The notes under the pieces are model-generated. The model made no database searches, was not told the origin of the DNA, and saw nothing but the letters and a program-made list of their open reading frames with translations. The position numbers were made by a program, and so were the translations under genes. Positions 7,025 to 15,445 of a stretch of DNA of 28,620 bases are shown piece by piece (position 1 is the stretch's first letter; each line of letters starts with the position of its first letter). The DNA comes from CAYTID01 sp964437735 (GTDB lineage: Bacteria; Bacteroidota; Ignavibacteria; UBA10030; BY39): assembly GCA_964437735.1 (NCBI GenBank), contig CAYTID010000018.1, positions 1 to 28,620 on the forward strand, given 5' to 3'.

Positions 7025-9190
7025 ATGACTTTTTTAAATCCTTTAGTTCTTTTCGGTCTAATCGCCGCAGTAATACCTCTGATTATTCATTTATTAAATT
7101 TGAGGAAATTACGAACAATAGAATTCAGCACATTATTTTTTTTAAAAGAACTCCAACAAACAAAAATAAGGCGTCTGAAACTGAAACAGCTATTGCTTCT
7201 CCTAATCAGAACGCTGATGGTGATTTTTATTGTTCTGGCATTTTCACGCCCTGCGATGAAAAGTTCATTTATCGGAACTGTCGGAACACATGCATACTCT
7301 ACAGTCGTGTTAATTCTAGATGATTCTTTCAGTATGACGGTTCAGGATAATCAGGGTGAACTTTTCAAACAGGCAAGAGAGTCAGGGTTAGAAGTTGTTG
7401 AATTATTGAAAGAGGGAGATGAAGCATTTCTTATTAAACTTTCTGACCCTGAGTCGGAACAAATCATTCCCCGTTTCGATTTTGAAATTCTGGAAACAGT
7501 TATTCGGGAAAGCAAAGTATCACTTGTGAGTAATTCGGTCGAGGATGGATTACGTTTGGCTGCGAAGATTATAAATAATTCGAGCAATGCCAACAAGGAA
7601 GTTTATCTTCTGAGTGATTTCCAGAAATCAGGGATGTTAACGATGGAAAACAAAACGATATCTGAAACAGCAAATCTTTTTGGGGATAATGTAAAATTCT
7701 ATTTTATTAATTTTGGTGAAAAGGAATTCAGCAATGCGGCCGTTGACTCGGTAAAAATCGAAACCCGGATATTGGAAAAAGATAAACCTCTAATAATTGA
7801 CGCAGTAATTAAAAATTATACCGATACCGACAAAAAAGATTTTGTTACCGGTCTGTTTCTGGATGAGATCAGAGTAGCTCAAAAAAGCGCAGACGTTTTG
7901 TCATGGGGAAGAGCGGCTGTGAGTTTAACTGCTCACCCTAAAACCACGGGATTAATAAAGGGATATATACAACTCGAAAATGATATAATAGAAATTGATA
8001 ATAAAAGATTTTTTACGATGAATATTCCTGAAAAAATAAAAGTAGGGATAATATCAGATTCAGAAGAGAATGTAAAATTCATAAAAGCGGCTCTACGTAC
8101 TGGTTACACTGAATCAGATGGTTCTGTTGTAGCTGTTACTGATATGAATTATAATACTTTATCGTCTTCCGATTTTAAAAATTTTGATGTTCTTTTACTT
8201 GCCGGTAATAAAGAAATATCCTCATTTGAATTTTCAAAAATCAGATCCTTCGTTGAATTCGGAGGCGGATTAATTATTTTCCCGGCTTCTGAGGATATCA
8301 ATCAAGTTAACAGATTGTTTTCCGGTTTTGAAATTCCTCAGGCAGAAAAAGTAAATAAAACTTCACGGGAAGAGGGAATTTCTATTCAAAAAATTGATTA
8401 TGCCCATCCGATATTTCACGGTGTTTTTGAAGCAAACCATAAATCAGGATCGGAAATTGAACCACCCCAGATTTATATCTCTTTGAAGCGGGGAACGGGA
8501 AAAAAAGGATTACCGGTTATTACTATGAGTGACGGGAGCTCTTTTTTATCTGAGTATAGTTTTGGCGATGGTAAGATTCTTGTTTTTGCCTCTGCTGCAA
8601 ATTTAACCTGGAGCGATTTTCCTGTCAAAGGACTTTTCGCACCTTTAATTTACAGATCGATTGTGTATTCGGGACAAACAAAAGAAAAGATGGAATCGTT
8701 TTTAGTCGGACAATCTATAAATCTAAACCTGAAAGGGATTCCATCTAAAACTCAAAGCTATAAATTATTATATCCTGATCTTACTGAAGAATTAATTCCG
8801 ATAATTTCGGATGTGAAGGTACAAAATAATCCCGAATCAAAATATTTTTATTCGCCAACGAGTAATTTGATACTCGGCAGACTTTATCAGCAAGGTATTT
8901 ACACCGTTAAGGATGGCGAAGTCACGATAAATTTATTTTCTATGAATACTGATCCGAGGGAATCAGATTTACGGAAAATTGATTCCGATAGGATGGAAAA
9001 ATTTTTGAGCTATATCGGGATAAATTCCAAATTAGTTGTAAATATAAAATCAGGAGACAATATAAGTGAAAAAATCCTTGAGACGCGGCTTGGTGTTGAG
9101 CTCTGGAAGTATGCGATCGGATTGGTTCTATTACTCGCATTATTGGAAATGATATTAGCGGGAAACAGGAAAAAGGATGAAATCAGATAA
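7025..9190 (+). CDS. BatA-domain VWA membrane protein
   Basis: A 721-residue protein starting with the BatA/aerotolerance N-terminal domain: the membrane helix beginning MTFLNPLVLFGL, the linker HLLNLRKLRTIEFSTL (22-37) and a second helix (about 55-73). A von Willebrand A domain follows (about 92-260) with an intact DxSxS metal site (Asp99, Ser101, Ser103). Residues about 337-430 resemble a glutamine-amidotransferase-like fold (FGGGLIIFPA), as in other large BatA-type proteins, and a final helix lies near 694-712. It is predicted to sit in the inner membrane with its domains in the periplasm. Function is not settled for the family; relatives occur in Bat operons with MoxR ATPases, but no MoxR gene is present here. 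The last 14 bases overlap hflX. Confidence 0.88.
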   Translation: MTFLNPLVLFGLIAAVIPLIIHLLNLRKLRTIEFSTLFFLKELQQTKIRRLKLKQLLLLLIRTLMVIFIVLAFSRPAMKSSFIGTVGTHAYSTVVLILDDSFSMTVQDNQGELFKQARESGLEVVELLKEGDEAFLIKLSDPESEQIIPRFDFEILETVIRESKVSLVSNSVEDGLRLAAKIINNSSNANKEVYLLSDFQKSGMLTMENKTISETANLFGDNVKFYFINFGEKEFSNAAVDSVKIETRILEKDKPLIIDAVIKNYTDTDKKDFVTGLFLDEIRVAQKSADVLSWGRAAVSLTAHPKTTGLIKGYIQLENDIIEIDNKRFFTMNIPEKIKVGIISDSEENVKFIKAALRTGYTESDGSVVAVTDMNYNTLSSSDFKNFDVLLLAGNKEISSFEFSKIRSFVEFGGGLIIFPASEDINQVNRLFSGFEIPQAEKVNKTSREEGISIQKIDYAHPIFHGVFEANHKSGSEIEPPQIYISLKRGTGKKGLPVITMSDGSSFLSEYSFGDGKILVFASAANLTWSDFPVKGLFAPLIYRSIVYSGQTKEKMESFLVGQSINLNLKGIPSKTQSYKLLYPDLTEELIPIISDVKVQNNPESKYFYSPTSNLILGRLYQQGIYTVKDGEVTINLFSMNTDPRESDLRKIDSDRMEKFLSYIGINSKLVVNIKSGDNISEKILETRLGVELWKYAIGLVLLLALLEMILAGNRKKDEIR

Positions 9191-10457
9191 TCTATACAGC
9201 AATATAAAAAACAGAGAAAAAGCGATTGTAGTTGGTTTAAAGCTGCCTCATATTAACCGAGCAATCGTTGATGAACATTTAAATGAGTTAGTATTTCTTG
9301 CCGATACCGCCGGATCTGAAGTAATACATAGGATTATTCAGGAGAGAGACCGAATAGAATCGGCAACGTATGTTGGAAGCGGGAAAGCCACAGAAGTTGC
9401 ACAACTTACGCTCGCTGAAAAGATAGATATTGTAATTTTCGATGATGATTTATCTCGGACTCAAGTAAGAAATCTTGAAAAAATAATTAAATGTAAAATT
9501 ATTGACAGGAGCGGATTAATATTAGATATATTTGCATCTCACGCCAAAACGAAAGAAGCGATGACGCAGGTTGAGCTTGCTCAATTGCAATATATGCTGC
9601 CTCGCTTGACAAGGCAATGGACCCATTTGTCGAAACAATATGGCGGCATAGGAACAAAAGGTCCGGGTGAAACTCAGATCGAAACAGACAGACGAGCAAT
9701 ACGTTCGCGTATTAAGTTATTGAAAGAAAAATTATATCTGATTGAAAAAGAGAGAAAAATACAGAGAAAAGGGAGGCAGGAGTTTATCCGAATTGCCCTT
9801 GTTGGATATACAAATGTAGGAAAATCTACATTAATGAATACATTATCGGGCGCCGAAGTATTTGTCGAGAATAGGTTATTCGCAACTCTCGACACGACAG
9901 TCAGGTCTGTCAAACTGGACGATCAGAAAGTTTTAATTTCCGATACTGTTGGTTTCATCAGGAAACTTCCGGCACACCTTATAGCATCATTCAAAAGCAC
10001 TCTTGCCGAAGTTATCGAAGCCGATTTACTGCTCCATGTTGTCGATGTTAGCCATCCTTATTTCGAAGAGCAGATACAGACAGTAAAAGCAACAATCGAT
10101 GATTTGGGGGTAAGTGCAAAACCTTCGATAATGGTTTTTAATAAGATCGATATGCTGAGAGAGAGAACAATTTTACATGAGCTAGCGAGAAAATATCCTG
10201 ATTCAGTTGCGATTTCTGCCGCGAGGAATATTAATGTGAATGCTCTGAAAACAATACTATCGGAATTTAACAATCAGGAATATGAAGAGCAGGAAATTAC
10301 AACAGATCAATCGAATTATAAATATATCTCACAGATTCATGAAATCGGCGAAATTTTGAATACGCGATATGATGATAACCAACTGACCGTACGGATACGG
10401 TTTAACAGAAAAAAGTCGGGCGAAATTAAAAAAATTCTTTCCAAAATAAAAAACTAA
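9177..10457 (+). CDS. hflX: GTPase HflX
   Basis: A 426-residue ribosome-associated GTPase. The N-terminal HflX domain has the typical YVGSGKATE (65-73) and the Gly-rich linker GGIGTKGPGETQIETDRR (156-173). A coiled helix leads into the G domain with G1 GYTNVGKS (210-217), G3 DTVGF (256-260), G4 NKID (322-325) and G5 SA (347-348). HflX binds 50S subunits and rescues stalled or hibernating ribosomes in other bacteria. The length and all motifs are normal. The ATG at 9177 lies within the end of the BatA-type gene, so translation is probably coupled. The C-terminal tail (about 370-426) is short and ends in a Lys-rich run. Confidence 0.97.
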   Translation: MKSDNLYSNIKNREKAIVVGLKLPHINRAIVDEHLNELVFLADTAGSEVIHRIIQERDRIESATYVGSGKATEVAQLTLAEKIDIVIFDDDLSRTQVRNLEKIIKCKIIDRSGLILDIFASHAKTKEAMTQVELAQLQYMLPRLTRQWTHLSKQYGGIGTKGPGETQIETDRRAIRSRIKLLKEKLYLIEKERKIQRKGRQEFIRIALVGYTNVGKSTLMNTLSGAEVFVENRLFATLDTTVRSVKLDDQKVLISDTVGFIRKLPAHLIASFKSTLAEVIEADLLLHVVDVSHPYFEEQIQTVKATIDDLGVSAKPSIMVFNKIDMLRERTILHELARKYPDSVAISAARNINVNALKTILSEFNNQEYEEQEITTDQSNYKYISQIHEIGEILNTRYDDNQLTVRIRFNRKKSGEIKKILSKIKN

Positions 10458-10476
10458 AAATATTCAAGGAGATTTT

Positions 10477-11316
10477 ATGAAAAAAACATTTGTCCTATTT
10501 ATCGCATTAATCATGATGTCTGTTTTGGTTACAGATATCCAAGCTCAGGAGACTTTCAAATTGACTTACAAGTTTGAAAAAGGTAAAAATTACAGATATA
10601 AAGAAATGACTGACGGGAAAATCAAGCAGGAAATGATGGGACGGGAAATAAAGATGACCAGCGGAAGTGAAACGGTAAATAAGTTTGAGGTTGACAACAT
10701 AGATAAAAGCGGAAATATTACTTTAATTTTTTCGGCAGAAACTGCTACCATGACATCAAAAACTCCGATGGCTGATACTACGCTTGTGTTGACTGAGTTG
10801 ATAGGTAAGCGGTCAAAATTAATGTTATCTCCTGTGGGAAAAATTCAAACGCGAGAGACAATTGATACGGTTGTATTCAGGAGCAGGATGGCCGGCTCTG
10901 CCCAGAGGGACATCATTAAGTTTCCGGTATTTTCAGATCAGGCTCTTAAAATTGGAGACTCATGGAAATCAATTTTTGTAGATACAGTCGAACAAATGGG
11001 CGGGAAAATTGTGATGACAACCGAAGTCGGATATAAACTTGCCGGCAAAGAAAAAAAACTTGAAAAAGATTGTTTGAGAATTGAATTTTCGGGAAATATT
11101 AGTACTGAAGGAAAAGCAAGCATGCAAGGGATAGATTTATATATAGAAGGTTCGGGCAAAACGAATGGCTTGATATATTTTGACCACAAAGCAGGATTGT
11201 TGGTATCGGAGGAAGCGGATTCAGACACAGAAACGACAATGGCAACAACAGGCGAACAGGCGATGATGATACCGATTTCGCAACAATTGAAAATGAGTCG
11301 CACTTTGGTAAAATAA
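10477..11316 (+). CDS. Secreted DUF6263-like protein
   Basis: A 279-residue protein with a clear signal peptide (1-23, cleaved near IQA-QE). The mature part is beta-rich, with regularly spaced strands of the type YKFEKGKNYRYKEMTDGKI and LKIGDSWKS, and has no membrane helix or catalytic motif. This pattern resembles the DUF6263 family of exported Bacteroidota/Planctomycete proteins, whose function is unknown. It begins 19 bases after hflX behind a good CAAGGAG site, so it is likely part of the same transcript. It is probably periplasmic or outer-membrane associated; no lipobox is seen. The family label is from memory. Confidence 0.78.
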   Translation: MKKTFVLFIALIMMSVLVTDIQAQETFKLTYKFEKGKNYRYKEMTDGKIKQEMMGREIKMTSGSETVNKFEVDNIDKSGNITLIFSAETATMTSKTPMADTTLVLTELIGKRSKLMLSPVGKIQTRETIDTVVFRSRMAGSAQRDIIKFPVFSDQALKIGDSWKSIFVDTVEQMGGKIVMTTEVGYKLAGKEKKLEKDCLRIEFSGNISTEGKASMQGIDLYIEGSGKTNGLIYFDHKAGLLVSEEADSDTETTMATTGEQAMMIPISQQLKMSRTLVK

Positions 11317-11357
11317 ATATCAAATTTTCCCGTTTAGGATTAACACAATTTTAAAGC

Positions 11358-12680
11358 ATGCTGAAGTTAAAAAATAATATTCTACTTTTATTTTTATGTA
11401 TAGCAGTTTCCTTCGGACAGGTTCGCTTTAACGATCTGACAAATGAAACAAATATCCATGAGGAATATCGCAATCGTCGTGAAAAACTCATTGGATTACT
11501 TGATTCGAATTCGGCAGTAATTATGAAATCAGCCGATTACAAAGTCAGATCGAATGATGTTAATTATCAGTACCGACAGGAAAGCAACTTTCTATATCTC
11601 ACGGGATTAGCTGAACCTGATAATTATTTATTGATAATCCCAAAAGGAATCGAAGTAGAAGGGAAATCGGTGAGGACTTTGTTTTTTGTTTCTCCGAAAA
11701 ACAAATGGGGAATTGGGGATATCGATTACGGCGAAGTTGTATTAACGACAGATAAATTTCATAATATTTTCAAATCAATACTTCCGAATACGAAACATCT
11801 TTACGTATCATCACCCGATTTAATATTAGTTAACGATTGGCTCAACGATAAGCGTTACTTCACCGAAAGGAATGCAAAGAAAGAATTGACAAATAAATAT
11901 CCCGGTTTGGAATTCGAGTCCATTACAGGTCTGGTTGCTAAACTCAGGGAGATAAAATCAGATTATGAAATTGAACAGATTAAAAAGGCTATTCAAATTA
12001 CGGGCGACGGCATTCGTCGTGCGATGGAAATCTGCAAACCGGGTGTGTATGAATACGAACTGCAGGCAGCAATTGAATACGAAATGACAAGGCAGGGTGC
12101 CGGCTATACGGCATTCCCTTCGATCATCGGATCAGGTGAAAACTCTTTGATATATCATTACGATAAGAACAGTAGAAAAACTAAAACCGGCGATCTGGCC
12201 GTAATGGACGTAGGTGCTGAGTATAACGGATATGCAGCGGATATAACTAGAACAATACCTGTCAGCGGAAAATTTACCAGAGAACAAGCCGAAGTTTATC
12301 AGATAGTTCTTGACGCACAGAAGGAAGTAATAAAAATGATTAAACCCGGCGTTAAAATGAGAGATTTAAATGCAAAAGCAAAGGACTTTATCACATGGGC
12401 CGGATTCGGTAAATATTATAAACATTCCGTTTCTCACCAACTTGGAATAGATGTACACGATATCTGGTCGAGCGATACTCTGAAAGCCGGGATGGTGATA
12501 ACTGTTGAGCCGGGAATTTATATTCCTGCTAACGATAACAGTGTTTCGGTTGAGTTTCGCGGTTGGGGAATAAGAATCGAGGATGATATTCTCGTAACTG
12601 AAACGGATTATGAAGTTTTATCGAAAGATATGCCGAAAGAAATTATAGAACTGGAAATTTTAATGCGGAAACGTAAGTAA
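11358..12680 (+). CDS. Secreted Xaa-Pro aminopeptidase (M24B family)
   Basis: A 440-residue metallopeptidase that removes an N-terminal residue preceding proline. A signal peptide (1-20, cut near SFG-QV) is followed by an aminopeptidase P N-domain (about 30-180, with NFLYLTGLAEPDNYLLIIP) and the creatinase/'pita-bread' domain (about 200-435). The five dinuclear-metal ligands are all present: Asp284, Asp295, His360, Glu384 and Glu408, with His267 as the usual active-site His. It should therefore be active. The signal peptide separates it from cytosolic PepP and points to peptide use in the periplasm, as for secreted homologues in Bacteroidota. It lies 41 bases after the DUF6263-like gene and 15 before the broken outer-membrane-like gene. 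Confidence 0.94.
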   Translation: MLKLKNNILLLFLCIAVSFGQVRFNDLTNETNIHEEYRNRREKLIGLLDSNSAVIMKSADYKVRSNDVNYQYRQESNFLYLTGLAEPDNYLLIIPKGIEVEGKSVRTLFFVSPKNKWGIGDIDYGEVVLTTDKFHNIFKSILPNTKHLYVSSPDLILVNDWLNDKRYFTERNAKKELTNKYPGLEFESITGLVAKLREIKSDYEIEQIKKAIQITGDGIRRAMEICKPGVYEYELQAAIEYEMTRQGAGYTAFPSIIGSGENSLIYHYDKNSRKTKTGDLAVMDVGAEYNGYAADITRTIPVSGKFTREQAEVYQIVLDAQKEVIKMIKPGVKMRDLNAKAKDFITWAGFGKYYKHSVSHQLGIDVHDIWSSDTLKAGMVITVEPGIYIPANDNSVSVEFRGWGIRIEDDILVTETDYEVLSKDMPKEIIELEILMRKRK

Positions 12681-12695
12681 AAATGGAGTTCAGGA

Positions 12696-13236
12696 ATGAA
12701 TAAAAGGGTTGCGGGCGTCGTACAATTATTTTTCATTTTGCTTTTTGCAACTTCTGTATTATCTCAAGAAGAGGAAATGATGGATGGCATTGAAGTGTTA
12801 CAAAAGGATTCACGTTTTAGAGTACAGGCGGGAATATTCAGACATGATCCGGACGCTTTTTATCTGATAGGTGGGGTTCCGTTTTTTAATATAAATTATC
12901 GGAGTAGTCCCGGAATCACTGAAGATAATATATTTAACCTTGGATTTTCTTATGAAGTAGGTGTTAACTATTACCAGCCGTATGTGAAGATTGGACCTGA
13001 AATCCGGTTATTCAAAAATTTTTATACTGATTTCCATGGGGGGGGTGTCATTATTTATTATTTCGGGATCAATAAATGCTGCCGGATTTTTACCTTTTGC
13101 AGGGTTAACGGCAGGATATATTTTATATGATGGTAAACGATTAGGCGCAGAAATAGAAGTTGGGATTAATCGACCGATACCAATAATCGATGAAATTTAT
13201 ATCCCCTACCTGGCAATAGGTATCCGCATCAAATAA
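12696..13236 (+). pseudogene. Outer-membrane-like beta-barrel protein, frameshifted at a G8 run
   Basis: Two overlapping open frames make one gene. The first frame (ATG 12696) has a signal peptide (about 1-23, LLFATSVLS-QE) and beta strands with aromatic ends, such as NIFNLGFSYEVGVNYYQPYV. It then reads through an eight-G run (13038-13045) into an unlike Cys-rich tail that stops at 13130. The plus-one frame continues the barrel pattern (AAGFLPFAGLTAGYILYDG, then a final strand ending YLAIGIRIK) and stops at 13236. Removing one G gives a single 179-residue protein, H-G-G-V-S-L-F across the joint. The break may be a sequencing error in the homopolymer, a real mutation, or a phase-variable switch. 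No family name is recognised; it is predicted to be a small outer-membrane protein. Confidence 0.75.
13038..13045 (+). repeat. G8 homopolymer at the frameshift
   Basis: Eight consecutive G inside a coding region, exactly where the reading frame of the outer-membrane-like gene must change. Seven G would restore the full-length protein. Poly-G tracts of this length are known slip sites in phase-variable surface genes of other bacteria. Confidence 0.9.
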
Positions 13237-13350
13237 TATATTATTATAATGAGGGACACGAAAGATTTTCAAAGCTTTCAAATAACACGTTTCGGCTCGT
13301 CCGTAAATAATGGACTCGCTCAACGTGACGGATAGATACGCTCACTCTTT

Positions 13351-13431
13351 CCTTCATCTTGTTCCGAAGGAATCCCTTTCGGGAAGCGACTGAATCAGCA
13401 TCAGCTGATGAAGGAGTTCGCCGGAGGCGAA
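13351..13431. repeat. Hairpin-rich repeat-like spacer
   Basis: The 336-base gap between 13237 and 13572 has no believable gene. Its core is highly structured: CCTTCATC (13351-13358) pairs with GATGAAGG (13407-13414); inside, TTCCGAAGG and CCTTTCGGGAA (13362-13385) pair with two bulges; CATCAGCTGATG (13399-13410) is a perfect palindrome; and TTCGCC-GGA-GGCGAA (13417-13431) is a tight hairpin. Its GC content is above that of its flanks. This looks like a dispersed intergenic repeat or a mobile palindromic element, which would need other copies to prove. A 70-codon frame across it on the minus strand is probably not a gene. Confidence 0.5.
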
Positions 13432-13507
13432 TGAATCGAAAGATGTGAATATCCATTCTAAACTTTTACCCGCTTAGAACACTTTTAGACTCTCCGCCGT
13501 GGCGACT

Positions 13508-13558
13508 TTATTTTATTCTGACGGTTCTAAATATCATAATCACAATCCCAGCAAACTC
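13508..13558 (-). pseudogene. Relic 3' end of a membrane-protein gene
   Basis: Sixteen codons plus a stop read EFAGIVIMIFRTVRIK on the minus strand. Over the aligned 14 residues this matches the C-terminal part of the intact membrane protein at 15446-16219 (AGILLMIIRTVRIK) at 11 positions, with 34 of 42 bases equal and most changes silent or conservative. It starts right after the stop of the propeller gene and has no start of its own, so it looks like the leftover end of a second copy. The relic stops where the intact gene reads on for 17 more residues. Confidence 0.55.
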
Positions 13559-13572
13559 ATTGGGTAGTAATT

Positions 13573-14919
13573 TTAACGAAGAAGGATCATCTTCTTGGTT
13601 TCTAAATAGCTTTCACTTCTTATACTATAAAAATAAACTCCGTCTGATAATCCCGATGCATCTAATTCTATTTCATAAACTCCGGGATTCTGGTATTCGT
13701 TGATTAGTGTTTTTATTTCTCTTCCTAAAACATCGTAAACTTTTATTATTATTATTTCTGAACGTGGAGTATAGTATTTTATCTTGGTTGTCGGGTTAAA
13801 TGGATTTGGGTAGTTTTGATATAATGTTAATTTACTTGGAACGCTTGTTTCACTGATTGCTGTCGAGGTAATAATGACACTATCTTCGTTAAAAAATATA
13901 AGACCATCATATATTGTAAGTAGAGTTTGTGGGTGCCTTGAATATAACCCGAATATTTTATTATTCTTGGAGTCTGCATATCCATATCTGAATCCGTTTA
14001 CAGGTATTGGAGAGTTTGATGTGTCGTATTTTGTCCATGTTGCACCATCATACTTTAATAAACCATCGGTAGTCCCAAAATATTTTACTTTTTTTCTATC
14101 TATTACTGAGGCATCATAAGAAAATCCGTAAAAAGGGAATCCAATTTGAGAAGAATCAAAAAACACGAAGGGAGTATCTATACCGACAGCTATTTTATTC
14201 GGTGTTGTTATCCACTTTTGATTTAATGAATCGACTGCAAATCCTCGCATCGGATTAAAAGGACCAAAAGGAGAACTATTAATTTTCATTCTCCATTGAT
14301 TTCCGTCATAAGCGTATAAACCATAATAATCAGTTCCAATCCAGATATGATTAAGGCTGTCAAACTTTATAAAATTAAAATCAGCGATTCCAAGGAAAGA
14401 ATTCATATCATCAAAAATTGTCCAATTTCCATGATCATAAAGAGCAATGCAATAGTTTGGGATGCCCAACCAATATCGGTTTAATTTATCTACAGTTACT
14501 CGATGGATAAAATTATCAGGTAAAGGAGAGTTGCCCGTATTCAGGCTATCCCAATTATTATTATTTTTTATATATAAACCTTGAAATGTTGCTATTAATA
14601 TTTTACCATCTGATGTGATTGCCACATCAGCAACAATGTTTTTTTTAAGTGGTGAATTTGTTTCATCGAATATTTCCCAGTTACCGTTGTGAAGACGATG
14701 TAAATATCCATTCGCAATAATATTCCCGCCAGAATATTCAACTCCGGTAACTATCCAATACCCGTTTTGTTTATCTGTAACGATTGATAATATCTTATTG
14801 GAAGTTAAAGGTGAATTATCCCGGTTAAATAATAACCAATTTTTTGACGGATTAGATCGTACGAAGCCAAATGATGAGAAAATTATAATAATCGAAATTA
14901 TAAAAACAATATTTTTCAT
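13573..14919 (-). CDS. Secreted beta-propeller protein with T9SS sorting domain
   Basis: A 448-residue protein. The start is taken as the ATG at 14919 because it has AAGGGG 6-10 bases upstream and begins a signal peptide (MKNIVFIISIIIIFSSF); an upstream in-frame TTG is less likely. The body (about 25-350) repeats blades of the two-component-regulator propeller type, for example WLLFNRDNSPLTSNKI, GLYAYDGNQW and LLKYDGATWTKYDTSNSPI. The last 83 residues are a type IX secretion type-A sorting domain: NYPNPFNPTTKIKY, VYDVLGREI, then GVYFYSI. It should be exported across the outer membrane and anchored or released. The substrate is unknown; such propellers often bind sugars or proteins. It is co-transcribed with the Cys-rich protein 14 bases upstream. 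Confidence 0.88.
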   Translation of the reverse strand: MKNIVFIISIIIIFSSFGFVRSNPSKNWLLFNRDNSPLTSNKILSIVTDKQNGYWIVTGVEYSGGNIIANGYLHRLHNGNWEIFDETNSPLKKNIVADVAITSDGKILIATFQGLYIKNNNNWDSLNTGNSPLPDNFIHRVTVDKLNRYWLGIPNYCIALYDHGNWTIFDDMNSFLGIADFNFIKFDSLNHIWIGTDYYGLYAYDGNQWRMKINSSPFGPFNPMRGFAVDSLNQKWITTPNKIAVGIDTPFVFFDSSQIGFPFYGFSYDASVIDRKKVKYFGTTDGLLKYDGATWTKYDTSNSPIPVNGFRYGYADSKNNKIFGLYSRHPQTLLTIYDGLIFFNEDSVIITSTAISETSVPSKLTLYQNYPNPFNPTTKIKYYTPRSEIIIIKVYDVLGREIKTLINEYQNPGVYEIELDASGLSDGVYFYSIRSESYLETKKMILLR

Positions 14920-14933
14920 AATATCCCCTTTAA

Positions 14934-15398
14934 TTATAAACAATCAGGTAGCAAATCAGTGCATGCCTGACTTACTTCAACATAGCAGGGGTCGGTTTTA
15001 CAAAATTTTAAATTATGTGAAATATCATCGCTGTCAAATATATAATCTTGATCGAGATAATCATGTTGCCCTACTCCGCCGGACAAAATAAATAAAGATG
15101 TGTTGAATTTGTAGGTTTTTCCAAAATAAATGGTATGATCGCAATTTATTTTGCACCAACTATGACCTAATTCAGCGTTAAATGTAAATGGTTCTGAAGT
15201 CGGTGCATCAGGCGGTGTAAATGTTTTTGATTTTTGTATCCAGCCATCTATTTGGTTATAAAAATTCAGTACGCTTTTAACATACCTTAAAAAATCTCTT
15301 TGGATTGTCAAATTGCCCCATGTAGCAAAGAAATCATAATCATCGGGACCAGGATAACAATTAAACCTCCAAATACAATGTGGAATAAAGTTTGCCAT
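14934..15398 (-). CDS. Unknown eight-cysteine protein
   Basis: A 154-residue protein with no signal peptide, membrane segment or family I recognise. It has eight cysteines (8, 14, 82, 86, 133, 138, 146, 153), several in pairs (CIWRFNC, CKINC, CKTDPC), and an acidic loop DYLDQDYIFDSDD (113-125) that could bind calcium or another metal. Start choice is secure: ATG at 15398 with AAGGAGGA just upstream, the strongest Shine-Dalgarno of the region. It is followed 14 bases later by the T9SS propeller gene, so the two are probably made together. The cysteine pattern would suit disulphides outside the cell, but without an export signal it may instead bind zinc or iron in the cytoplasm. No function is assigned. 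Confidence 0.7.
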   Translation of the reverse strand: MANFIPHCIWRFNCYPGPDDYDFFATWGNLTIQRDFLRYVKSVLNFYNQIDGWIQKSKTFTPPDAPTSEPFTFNAELGHSWCKINCDHTIYFGKTYKFNTSLFILSGGVGQHDYLDQDYIFDSDDISHNLKFCKTDPCYVEVSQACTDLLPDCL

Positions 15399-15445
15399 GA
15401 ATCCTCCTTAATATTATTTTGAGCGGTTTGCTTTGCAATATGACT

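Noticed and set aside
13244..13456. 70-codon minus-strand frame in the spacer
   Set aside because: It overlaps the hairpin-rich repeat-like region, has no ribosome site and a composition unlike its neighbours. It reads as a translated repeat.
14920..14943. Longer TTG start for the propeller gene
   Set aside because: The ATG at 14919 has a good AAGGGG site and begins the signal peptide directly; the TTG start would bury it.
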